This document shows positions 24,596 through 36,500 of a stretch of DNA of 64,000 nucleotides, piece by piece. The first letter of the stretch is position 1. Each line of letters starts with the position of its first letter. Location: the NCBI RefSeq assembly GCF_040958095.1, contig NC_091209.1, positions 7,696,589 to 7,760,588 of the forward strand, given 5' to 3'. Under the pieces are notes generated by a model. The model did no database searches, had not been told where the DNA came from, and saw only the letters and a list, made by a program, of their open reading frames with translations. The translations under genes and the position numbers were made by a program. The stretch comes from Procambarus clarkii (taxonomy: Eukaryota > Arthropoda > Malacostraca > Decapoda > Cambaridae).

Positions 24596-27500
24596 GAGAT
24601 ATATACAAGAGTTGTTACATTCTTGTACAGCCACTAGTACGCGTAGCGTTTCGGGCAAGTCCTTAATCCTATGGTCCCTGGAATACGATTCCCTGCCGCG
24701 AAGAATCGTTTTTTCATCCAAGTACACATTTTACTGTTGCGTTAAACAGAGGCTACAGTTAAGGAATTGCGCCCAGTAAATCCTCCCCGGCCAGGATACG
24801 AACCCATGACATAGCGCTCGCGGAACGCCAGGCGAGTGTCTTACCACTACACCACGGAGACTGCTTTTCTTGAACTTCTCTACACCTTTTAGACAACACT
24901 TCCTTGCTAGCAGTTCCTCTTTCGCGATTTCGCTCATGAAAACCACCTTTATCATTCGGTCTCTGTCCTTGTTGTACTTTCCAAGCCTGAAAACCTTTTC
25001 AACATTTCGCTCAGCTCCCTCCATTCCTTACCTCTTTAAGGATCTCTTTAATCATGTTTTTGTCCTTGTCTCTCCGCTCCTTTGGTCTGGTCCCTGTTTG
25101 TTCTTTAATGCCTGCTACTACTACTGCTCTATTTTCTCTCTATCAGCCGGCTAGTACATCTAGCTGCTTCCTGAGAGGAAGCCACTTCCATGGCAATTTC
25201 CTTAACCGCAGACCTAGCTTCAGGGCTCTTTTAAGCATTTCAGCAAATGAGATTTGGGTTGTGGTGGTCCCCTCCACAGTAGCATTCCCATCTCCCTGGG
25301 GTACGGTTTGTGCCTGGTATTGTGGAAGAGTCTCCTTTAGGTATCTTATCTCCTCCTTTGCTGCCCTTAAATCATCTTGCAGGTTGGCTACTATCTCCCT
25401 CATTACCCTCGTGTGTTGGGGCCGCGGTGTGTGTTTTGTTTACGGGCGGTATGCTCGTGTGTTAGCGTCGTTTCTCGTGGTTTTCTACGGCTTCTTGCTC
25501 GTTTTCTCCCTCCATTCGTGGCCCTCTGAATGCTGAGGGTGTTTTGGATTTATATCTGGGGGTGTCACTTTGTTTCTTCCTCTGTACTGCTTCGTCTTCT
25601 GCTGGACGCGCACCTCTGGCCGTATTCTCCTTCGACCTCGCATTTTATTCAGGTAAGGGTACATACTATGCCTACTGCCTCGAGTATGCATGGCTTTCGG
25701 GCACACCTTTAGCGCTGCTCCTGGTATGTTACTTGGCTCGCCTGTACTCACCTAGTTGTACTCACATAGTTGTGTTTGCGGGGGTGAGCTCTGGCTCTTT
25801 GGTCCCGCCTCTCAACCGTCAATCAAAAGGTGTACAGATTCCTGAGCCTATCGGGCTCTGTCATATCTACACTTGAAACTGTGTATGGAGTGAGCCTCCA
25901 CCACATCACCCCCTAATGCATTCCATTTGTCAACCACTCTGACACTAAAAAAGTTTCTTTCTAATATCTCTGTGGCTCATTTGGGCACTCAGTTTTCACC
26001 TGTGTTCCCTTGTGCGTGTTCCCCTTGTGTTAAATAGACTGTCTTTATCTACCCTATCAATCCCCTTCAGAATCTTGAATGTGGTGATCATGTCCCCCCT
26101 AACTCTTCTGTCTTCCAGCGAAGTGAGGTTTAATTCCCGTAGTCTCTCCTCGTAGCTCATACCTCTCAGCTCGGGTACTTAGTCTGGTGCAAACCTTTGA
26201 ACTTTTTCCAGTTTAGTCTTATCCTTGACTAGATATGGACTCCATGCTGGGGCTGCATACTCCAGGATTGGCCTGACATATGTGGTATACAAAGTTCTGA
26301 ATGATTCTTTACACAAGTTTCTGAATGCCGTTCGTATGTTGGCCAGCCTGGCATATGCCGCTGATGTTATCCGCTTGATATGTGCTGCAGGAGACAGGTC
26401 TGGCGTGATATCAACCCCCCAAGTCTTTTCCTTCTCTGACTCCTGAAGAATTTCCTCTCCACAAATGATACCTTGTATCTGGCCTCCTGCTCCCTACACC
26501 TATCTTCATTACATTACATTTGTTGGGTTAAACCTCTAACAATTTAGAAAATTTAAATTTTGCAAATTTAGCAAACTAGCCTGTGTTGTGGCACGGTCGT
26601 GTGTCTGCTCTGCAGGCGAGGTTGTCTTGTCTGGAGCTTCTGTCGCCTAGTTGCTGGTTCTCACTTTTGGTGGGGTGCTTGCCTAGTGTGCTTGCGGGGG
26701 TTGAGCTCTGGCTCTTGGGCCCCGCTTCTCCTGTCAGTTGACGATTGTGCAGTTTCCTGAACCTTTTGGGCTCTGTCTTCACGTTTTGCTCCTGTGGGTG
26801 GCGTCTGCCTCCTCCACATGGCTTTTTGTGCTTTTCGCTTCCTTTCCCTCTGACATTGATCAGGTTCTTTTAGTGTCTGTGGCTCCTTTGGGTGTTCACT
26901 ACCTCCTGTGTCTCCTTCGTGCGTACAAACATACGGACATCAGTACAGTGGACCTGCGGAGGGCCTCTTGGCCCTCCGCAGGTCGAAGTAGCTTCTGTTT
27001 CTTACTGTCCATTCCCACTCACATACATGTCCAACCCACCCTTGCACCAATCGTGGGGCCCCACACCACGTTACGTGGTAATTGGTTCCGTGAGTCACCG
27101 GGCCTATTACAGTGCAGGTCATTCCTCGGTCTTTCCTGTTTCTGCGCTTAGCCCTTTTATGCCCGTTGTTTCGTGGCCACAATGTGCCGCTAGAGTGGCT
27201 TGTGCACTGTCCCAGTTTCTATTGTTTCATGGGGATTGGTCAAATATAACACAACCACTAAGGAACTACTTATCTTTTGTTGCGTATTCAGTAGTTGCGG
27301 GTGATATTTTGGCGGGCAATGGTGCGGGTTTGGGCAGTGCTCTGAGTGTCGGTACGGGTCTCGCATGTCTGTTCTGGACCACACTTGCAGGTAGTCTAGT
27401 TGTTCTTCGCTACTCTGCTGGTTATATGCTGGGCGCCGCCTCACAGTTCTCCACAGGTTGGCAGGACTTTTCCTTGGACGTACGGAACTGGTTTTTTTGT

Positions 27501-30500
27501 GAGTTCCATTGTTGGTACTTTGGAGAGCTTTGCTTCTCTGGTTAGGCCTCATGCGTTTGGAAGCGAGTATCTTTCTTGGGATACTCTACTCCCTCCACCA
27601 CCCTTGTTCACTGTTCCATCCTTGTTTACTCTTCCCCGCTTGGCGGGATTGCGTCGATGGCTCCTGACTGGGGTGTTTGGTGTGGTGTTTGGTCATCTTG
27701 CATGTGTCTTTAGTGCCTTTTTTGTCCATCTTTTGTTCTTTGTTGTCCTGTGGGGATCTGCCCCGCATTTTGGTGCTTTTGTTTTCGTTGTCGACCCCTG
27801 GGTCTTTTCCCTGTCTGGACACTTTCCTTGCCTATCTTCGGTGCCTGACTGCACCCTGCTGTCCGTAAGGTCCCTCAGGTATGTATGCACTCCTCTACAC
27901 ATTTTGTGGTTGGTCGTGTACGTTACTTCCCGGTTGCTCCTTGGGCCGTATTCGTGGTTTCCTTACTTATTTCCGTTTTTCCTCCCCATGCTACACTTTT
28001 TGTGTCTGGGTCAGTGCTTCTTGGTTTTCCTGTTTGGTGCTCCGGTGGGTCTCTGTCCATGTTCCATGTCCTGCTTTTGGACTTCTCCGGTGTTCCATTT
28101 GGTACCGAGTTCCTGCGATTTCTGTGTGGTTTTCTGCAGGCTTCGGGTTGCGCTGTCTGTGGGGGGGGCGTGGACTTTTCGGTCTGCCGCTCCTGCTTTC
28201 CTGGTTCCTTTTCTTGGAACTGGGTTTGCTGGGTTCCGGTCCTGGTTTTGGTTTTTCTTTGTTCCTTTTCCGGACCGGGTGTTTTTGCTTTCCTGCGGTT
28301 CTCGTCCTCGGTAGTTATCCTCCTGGATGCCTCGGGGATGCGTGTCTCATTCTTCCCTGCTGGAGCTGGTTGTGTTGCTCCTTTGGGTTGCGGGGTCGCT
28401 GTTTTTAGCTTCGCGTTTTGCGAATCTGAACACAGGTCCCAGGTTATTGGGTCCAGGTTATTGGTCTCCCACCTGCGTGTTTCGTCTCCGGGGGGGCTCA
28501 GTGTGTGGTTTTCCTATCATTGCGAAGGGTCCTTCGGTCTTTGATAGGGTTGGCTTGTATTCCCTTCTGGGTTGTTCTGAGACCGTTGTCTGGGATTGTC
28601 CTGTCACCTCATGTTGGGTGGTGCTGGCAGAGCTGCTCCTGCTTGCGTTCAGTGTTGCGGTTCCTTCTGCTCCATTCCACTTGCTGTCCTGGGCGTTGTT
28701 CCCCTCTGGCCTGCTCTTGAGTTTTGGGGCCGTCCTGGTCGTTGGCCTGGGTGGTCTTTTTCTTCTCGTTTTGGTCTTTGTTTTGTCTCTGGTTTTGGTT
28801 GTTCAGTTAGGACGTGTGGTATCCGCCTCCCGGTTCCCTGTTTTACTTATCTTTGGGGAGGTAGCTCCAGGAAGTCGACGGGGCTCCCCCCAGAAAACCA
28901 GCGTTGAATGTAATGAAACGCCATTTTCTGGGTGAGTCCCGGAGGCTCCCCGGCATCCCGCCCTCCCTCCGGTCGGCGGCGTTTTTAGCGTATTTGACAT
29001 CCAGCATAAGAACTGCCAGTTGGATCGCCGGCGTGGAGGGTCTGGGGCTCCCCCTTCCCCCTCTCGGGGAGGGGGGGGTTTGCGCAGACGGTGGCGCGGT
29101 GACGTGATGACGTCATACTAGTTTGATAATTTTGTTTGAGGAGTTTTGTCCACTCGTTCGGCTTTCGGTAGCAATAATTTCACCAGAATAGGGGTTTGTT
29201 TTGGGGCGCCTACCTTTCTGGGTGCCTGTCCCGGTCGATGGCAGACATAGAATGCTTCCAATCACAAAGGGCTTTCTATAGGCCATTGCTCTTCGTGCCT
29301 CTCTGAGGGGGCCAGGTTCTGCCTCGTGGTCCCCGGTAGGCAAGAACTCCTAGCACTTTGACTGATGCCAGAAAGTTATACATATCCATTCAGCCCGGAT
29401 AGCTCCGGGAAGCCTCCGGGACTCACCCAGAAAATGGCGTTTCATTACATTCAACGCTGGTTTTTTTCCTCCCTCAGTTTTAGCTTGTCTCTTAATTGAA
29501 GCAGTATAGAGTGCACTAAGTCAGATTATTAAATTTGTATGTGCCTATGTCGCAGGATACTAAGCCTCACTCTAATACATTGTAGTTGGGATCAATAAAC
29601 CATTGCAAGAAGTCATGCAATTCCTTAATTTCCTGACTTTCTTTTATCATTGCTTTCAAAATACAATTCTTTTCACTGTCCTTGGACACTCGGCATGTAA
29701 TTTACTGATTGCATTTCCTAGTGGTTGTCAGGTATTAAAGGACATCATGTTTACCAATTTGTTTTCATCCCAACTATTATTACTCAATGACTGACTCACT
29801 TTCCACTGCAAGACATTGCTGTTATTAGTTCTACTCTCATCAGCTATTTTCTATTCATATATTCTTAATGCATCCTTTGTGTAGCCATACCGGCTTAGCG
29901 CTTTCAGATGATAATTGTCAAAACTTGCCAATCACTGTACCTAGTTCTTGTTTTACTGTACCAATGAAATAGTGAGACTTGTATGAAAGAGTTGTGGCAA
30001 GTCATGTTGCTGGACCATGATTCATTTGTACTCCACAGTATACTGCGCCGTTCATCATGTTAATTAAGTGGCCATAGGTATGTTATGCATCCTTAGTACA
30101 GTCCTGTGTTGAGGTTTTTTTTTTTACAGAGGCCAATAAAGAGCTTTACAAAGCAGCTGGCTGCTCTACTAGATGCAAATTGAGATTTCCAAGTCAGGTG
30201 CTATATTAAATGATTTATTAGTTTGTATGGTGGCTATTATGTAGTAACTGGCTGTAATATTCTATGGAATGACATCTAATATGGCAGCAGGCTTAATCAC
30301 ATGCACATTTAATGAATGTTTTTTCAAGTGCAGTGACCTGAAAACATGCTACTTACCTAATGACATGATAGTTTCCCGATAACATGGTACTTTCCTGATA
30401 ACATGGTACTTTCCTGATAACATGGTACTTTCCTGATAACATGCTACTTACATGACTTCATAATGGCCCGGGATGGACCAAAACATTGTTGTTTTTCATT

Positions 30501-33500
30501 TTCTGATGTGTTGTTTGATCACCATCTCTTCAGCCACGTTATTGTGACTCATCGTCTGCATGCTACTTCCTTATACATGCTACTCTCCTTATAACATGCT
30601 ACTCTCCTGATAACATGCTACTTTCCTGATAACATGCTACATACCTAATAACCACACTACATACCTGATAATCTCACTTACATGCCCGATAACCACGCTT
30701 ACATACCCGATAACCACACTACATGCCCTTTAAATACCCCAAGGCCCCGATAGGCATGCCTTACGAAATCCTTCCAGATGTGCATGGCATTGCATACCTG
30801 AATACCGCATGTTTTCCCACACACCACATATAATATGTGGTTTAACATTGTGTGGGGAAGTAATGGCTGCATTTCTGAACCATTAATTAATTTATTTTTT
30901 ACTTAAGAATAAATTATGTTCAATACTATACTGTAAAATAAAGTTCAGTTGATTCAATTTACTCGAAAACAAATAGACAATAATTTAGTTTGAAAGAGGA
31001 GGGAGGATGTGAGTGCTTACCAATCAGTGCTAGGTAAGCCTAGGTAATCAGTTGACCAGACCACACACTAGAAATTGAAGGGACGACGACGTTTCGGTCC
31101 GTCCTGGACCATTCTCAAGTCGATTGTGATGAGGAGGTAGGGAAACGTCGTTGTCCCTTCAATTTCTAGTGTGTGGTCTGGTCAACATACTTCAGCCACG
31201 TTATTGTGACTCATCGCCTGCTAGGTAATCAGTGATAGGCCAGGAGACCTAGCTGTTTTCTTTGCTCTGTTTTCAAGCTTATTGTACCTGGTGTGTTCTC
31301 TTTAAGGCCACTGAACCACACTCTCTTGACCAAATTTTCAGATTTTTTATTTATTTGATTTTTAGCCATTCAAATATCAGCATGGGGTTCTGTTAATGGT
31401 TTACTTTTAAAATCAACGTTTTTGTTTTGTTTTTGAAATTGTTTATTAAACAACTACTACTACTGTAAGGTCATTTCATTGTTATGATTGGAAAGATCAT
31501 GAAAAAGTCTATTGTATATACTGTGCTTTACAAAATTAATTAAAAAGAAATATTATTTTGTTTCTTAATACTGTAATAATAATAATAATTTTTTTTAATT
31601 GAACAAAAATATACTGTATTGCCTAATCAATTACCTTAAGTAGAATTGATATTATAAGCTTTGTAAAGCCTGCTGATTGGCATATTGTGTGAAAATTTCA
31701 TAAAAAATCTGATGGAAATTAACAAAGAGCAAAAAATAAAAAATGATGTTTTGAGATTTGAATTTTCTTGCACAAATAAGTCATAAAGCCCTCAGTAATG
31801 TTTCATTTGTTGTGCAACTTATTTTGTACATACTGTACTTTTCCAATAATCTGTATGTAATTACCTTGATTGTTTTATGTTTTCATTGCATCCAGACATT
31901 GGTGCCAGCTTTCTTTGTGTCTGCAGTGGCTAAATAAAAATACAGTACATAGAAGTAAATTATTTAGACTCTACAGATTTCTTTCAACCAAAGCTGATAA
32001 TCTAAGCGTTTTAGTGGCAATAAAACAAATATTGAGAAATATTAAAAAAAAAAAAAAGCAGTTTGGTGCCCTCAAATTGCCCAAAATTGAGTTTTTTAAG
32101 ATATTTACCTTTCACATTTTGACTACCTTTACAGCATATGAGTACAATACTTCTTTAAAGATTTTTTAATAATTTGCAGTTCCAGCCTCTGTTGTTCTTT
32201 TGCCTTATTTTATTAATTTAACCTTTAAAGTGCAGCTATCATCAAGGGTGCCACAAAAAAAAATATAATTAATGATAATTCGTTCTTATGAAATGATATA
32301 TTTACATGCAAAATGGAGAATACAAAAAGAAAATCTAGTCTTTGCGTGTGTTTTGTGCACATGTGGGAGGGAACGAGGTGGAGGCGGTTGGGGTGTGTGC
32401 ACATGTGGCTACATAGTTTAGTAAATTATCACATGGGGATGAGATTTCTGATATTCAAGTTTGATGGGTTTTGTGTTCACTGTTTTACTTTAGAGTACAC
32501 AGTGTGTGTGGAATAGCTCAAGATATGTAAACATAATTGATGGAAACAATGATTGAGGATTGTATATATTATAATGTAATGTGTGCGCTTTTGTTGCACA
32601 TAAATCCGTTCTTGGCACAGCTTAAAGGAAGTGCCTTGCAACCCACTCCTTTACTGCTATTCTGTCTGGTTATATCGTCGAGAAATAGATTCAAACGCGG
32701 GCAGGAAAGTTCAAATTGGCACAAGTTAACCTGATTACATAGTAAGCAATTAAAAAGATAGCAGAATTTTCTCGGAGGTCTTCATTATCTTTATTATATA
32801 TATACATGTATAAAAACAGGTGATAAAGTCAACACATGGTGATAAGCGCATTAGCCCCAGGGATCAGTGTATGACGATAACTGCTCTTTAAGGGTTAAGG
32901 AGGCTGTTCTTGTCTACTTCGTTTATTTCCCTCAGTATTTTGTACCTAGTGATCATATCCACGCTACTCGAGCATTACTAAATTTAACTTTGCTTCATAG
33001 CTTAGTTTACCTAATTTAGGCCTTGTGTGAACTATTAATATTATCCTGTTTGTGCTTCCTCTGTTAGTGCTGAAATTATATCCACTCCCAAGAGCTTTTG
33101 TGTGTCCAATTCCTGTATTTGCCTCCCCATTACTTGGTAGATTTCTTATGGTCAATCTCACTTTTACCTTTTCATTACCTTACACCCTGTTGGGGTTGAA
33201 CTCGACACTCATTTGTTTGCCCCACCTTATATTTATCAGGGTCTGCATTCAGCACTGCAATGAGCCTTGCTTTTTTCTCTCCTCACTAGTTTTGCTTCAT
33301 TTGTAAACATTAATATTTAGTAGCTAATTTGCTTGGGTTAGGTTATTTACATAGTAAGAACAATGGGCCAAGGAGAGTGCCATGAGGAAGCATGCTTGGT
33401 ACATTCTTCCATCCTGACATATCCTCTCTGACTTAGTTGCTTACTGACTTAGCTGCTTACTTTTAGCTGATGCTTTCTAGGTTATTTGTCTACAATTTTG

Positions 33501-36500
33501 AATTGAACTTTGGTTCCTGCATTTTCTTACCTTGTAGAGAGAGGAGAGTTTTGTACCTGGCTGCTCGTGGACATGAGTTGATCTTGAAGACCTGTTGCAT
33601 CTTTATCTGTACCGGTGCTCATCTCATATCTATTGAGAGCCAAACAGAAATGTGTTCTATTACATTTGACACTTGATTTATTCAAATATATTTGAAGCTG
33701 TGGAGCGTGGCCCAGATTAGGACACGCATTGACTTCAACAGAATTTTTGGCATTGTTCTGCATGATAGGCTGATAATGAAAGTTGAAATGTTTAACATTA
33801 GAGATGATGATCTAATAGAGTTTGAGCCATGGTTAACAAGTAATTAGCATAAATAACTTTCTGGTTCCAGTGCTTGGCCCTGGGTAAAAGTTCTATTGTA
33901 ATAATAATAATGATAATATTGAAAATGCAAAATGTGTAAAGGTGATGATTGCTAACACATACAATGGGGTCTTGTATCTTGTGGCCGAGATGTGTAGTGT
34001 TGGAAGACCTCTGGCACACACAAGCTGGTCTCGTATCATGTGGCCGAGATGTGTAGTGTTGGAAGACCTCTGGCACACACAAGCTGGTCTCGTATCTTGT
34101 GGCCGAGATGTGTAGTGTTGGAAGACCTCTGGCACACACAAGCTGGTCTCGTATCTTGTGGCCGAGATGTGTAGTGTTGGAAGACCTCTGGCACACACAA
34201 GCTGGTCTCGTATCTTGTGGCCGAGATGTGTAGTGTTGGAAGACCTCTGGCACACACAAGCTGGTCTCGTATCTTGTGGCCGAGATGTGTAGTGTTGGAA
34301 GACCTCTGGCACACACAAGCTGGTCTCGTATCTTGTGGCCGAGATGTGTAGTGTTGGAAGACCTCTGGCACACACAAGCTGGTCTCGTATCTTGTGGCCG
34401 AGATGTGTAGTGTTGGAAGACCTCTGGCACACACAAGCTGGTCTCGTATCTTGTGGCCGAGATGTGTAGTGTTGGAAGACCTCTGGCACACACAAGCTGG
34501 TCTCGTATCTTGTGGCCGAGATGTGTAGTGTTGGAAGACCTCTGGCACACACAAGCTGGTCTCGTATCTTGTGGCCGAGATGTGTAGTGTTGGAAGACCT
34601 CTGGCACACACTGGTCTCGTATCTTGTGGCCGAGATGTGTAGTGTTGGAAGACCTCTGGCACACACAAGCTGGTCTCGTATCTTGTGGCCGAGATGTGTA
34701 GTGTTGGAAGACCTCTGGCACACACAAGCTGGTCTCGTATCTTGTGGCCGAGATGTGTAGTGTTGGAAGACCTCTGGCACACACAAGCTGGTCTCGTATC
34801 TTGTGGCCGAGATGTGTAGTGTTGGAAGACCTCTGGCACACACAAGCTGGTCTCGTATCTTGTGGCCGAGATGTGTAGTGTTGGAAGACCTCTGGCACAC
34901 ACAAGCTGGTCTCGTATCTTGTGGCCGAGATGTGTAGTGTTGGAAGACCTCTGGCACACACAAGCTGGTCTCGTATCTTGTGGCCGAGATGTGTAGTGTT
35001 GGAAGACCTCTGGCACACACAAGCTGGTCTCGTATCTTGTGGCCGAGATGTGTAGTGTTGGAAGACCTCTGGCACACACAAGCTGATCTCGTATCTTGTG
35101 GCCGAGATGTGTAGTGTTGGAAGACCTCTGGCACACACAAGCTGGTCTCGTATCTTGTGGCCGAGATGTGTAGTGTTGGAAGACCTCTGGCGCACACAAG
35201 CTGGTCTCGTATCTTGTGGCCGAGATGTGTAGTGTTGGAAGACCTCTGGCACACACAAGCTGGTCTCGTATCTTGTGGCCCAAATTTAACTCTGCACACC
35301 TCATGTAATGTTTTGCTTTGTTACACAATATCTTTAAATACTGTATGGTATTTTAGAAGGGACAAATTCTCTAGACAATATACAATGAAGAATGCCTGAA
35401 TTCTTAGCATTAGAAATATTGTGTATGAAGATGTTGGGAGGTGATGTGACTGAAGTGTGTGTGTATGGACGAAATGCATAAACACATGGGATTTAAATAC
35501 TATAGGGTATTGAAAGTGTAACATTATCACACCCATAACAGGAGGAGTTATGCTTCACAAGTTTATACTGTGTTTATAAAGGATAAAGTTAACAGTTGGT
35601 GTTTCAGTTGACTTGTGAATAGGTAGAGCCATCTGCAACATTACATCATTGTGACAAATACTTTGCATTGTTTGGAGATTTGGTTGTAAAAGTGGCAAAC
35701 TCCCAAAAGAAAATTAAAATTGGCAAATGCGCAACAGAAAATTGGCAAATGCCCAACAGAAAAGTGGCAAACCCCCCAAAAAAGGCAAATGTGCAACAAG
35801 TGGCAAATGCCCTAAAGAAAAGTGACAAACGCCCAACAAAGTTGCAAACGTGTAACAAGAAAGTGGCAGGCGCCCAGCAAGCAAGGGGCAGACGCCCAAC
35901 AGAAGAGGGGCAGACGTTCAACAAAAAAGTAGCAAAACAATGTATGTACAAGAGTGAGAGAGATTTGGTTTAAAGGGGTGCTGCATCAGTAAACCAACAG
36001 GTATGCTGCTGCAGTGTTCATTTTAATGTTATGTTCTCTATTCTATTTAATCTTGAGAATTGAATAAATCCGAATTTTGTTATCATTTTGTTTTCTTTTT
36101 TATTTAGTTAACTAACCACATATGCAAGTTCTTACACATGTTTGTGATGGGTCACCCTGATAATACAGGACACCTCTGAAATTGGTATGTGATCTGTAAT
36201 CCTCCAAGATGTCAGCACTTTTTCCAATTTTACTGTAGTTATAAACATTTACAGTTTAACACTGCTAGGTTTCACATAAACTATTTTTACTCAGTAATAT
36301 AACTAATAAACTGATTAAAGATAAATATTTTCATCAGCTAATTGATGGTGCACGATCAGCTGCGAGAACATTTCAAAACAACCTCCTGGACAGTAGCAAG
36401 CAAGAAGCCATTGACATTATCCTACATGGTAACCTCCTTAACAACTATCTGGCGGCACTCTCCAGATCCTTGCTGCCAACAAGTTACCTCTATGGTAAGA

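Larger units (their letters stand above)
20766..25650 (-). mobile_element. LINE A: CR1/Jockey-like non-LTR retrotransposon nested in the DIRS-like element
   Basis: A two-ORF non-LTR element on the minus strand. ORF1 (coiled coil and RRM-like) starts at 25403 with about 250-330 bases of putative 5' UTR before it. ORF2 (endonuclease plus reverse transcriptase) ends at 20871. The 3' end 20766-20850 closes with two copies of a 14-base attaggtgagtaca unit, a short-repeat tail rather than poly(A), as in the CR1/L2 group. A SINE interrupts ORF1. The exact 5' boundary is uncertain; the 3' tail of LINE B begins at 25737. Confidence 0.8.
18326..29460 (+). mobile_element. DIRS-like retrotransposon with LINEs nested in it, copy 1
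   Basis: The inverted terminal repeats are at 18326-18760 (left) and about 29005-29460 (right). Just inside the right repeat, 28862-28947 is an internal complementary region. Its first 30 bases are the reverse complement of the left end (27/30), and its last 50 are a perfect reverse complement of the right end (29411-29460), joined by agaaaa. This ends-joined arrangement is diagnostic of DIRS-type elements, which move through a circular intermediate using a tyrosine recombinase. Removing about 6 kb of LINE copies leaves about 5 kb, a normal DIRS length. Coding sense is taken as + because the internal complementary region lies at the right. No intact RT, RNase H or recombinase ORF is visible, so this copy is dead. 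Confidence 0.75.

Noticed and set aside
27400..28314. Plus-strand 304-codon ORF (378 codons at 53748-54884) as a membrane protein
   Set aside because: Hydrophobicity comes from T/G/C-rich composition. Several overlapping frames are equally open, and it lies inside the DIRS-like element without recognisable domains.
18326..29460. Foldback or TIR DNA transposon
   Set aside because: Long inverted repeats fit at first sight, but the internal junction of both ends' reverse complements is explained by the DIRS replication mode and not by a DNA transposon.
33968..35280. CRISPR-like repeat array
   Set aside because: Units are contiguous with no unique spacers, and the DNA is clearly eukaryotic. It is a satellite.
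33798..35328. Three overlapping minus-strand ORFs of 430-486 codons (and 408-501 codons at 60150-61684)
   Set aside because: They are produced by a 59-bp tandem repeat without stops in any antisense phase. The same peptide cycles through all frames; no codon-level constraint.
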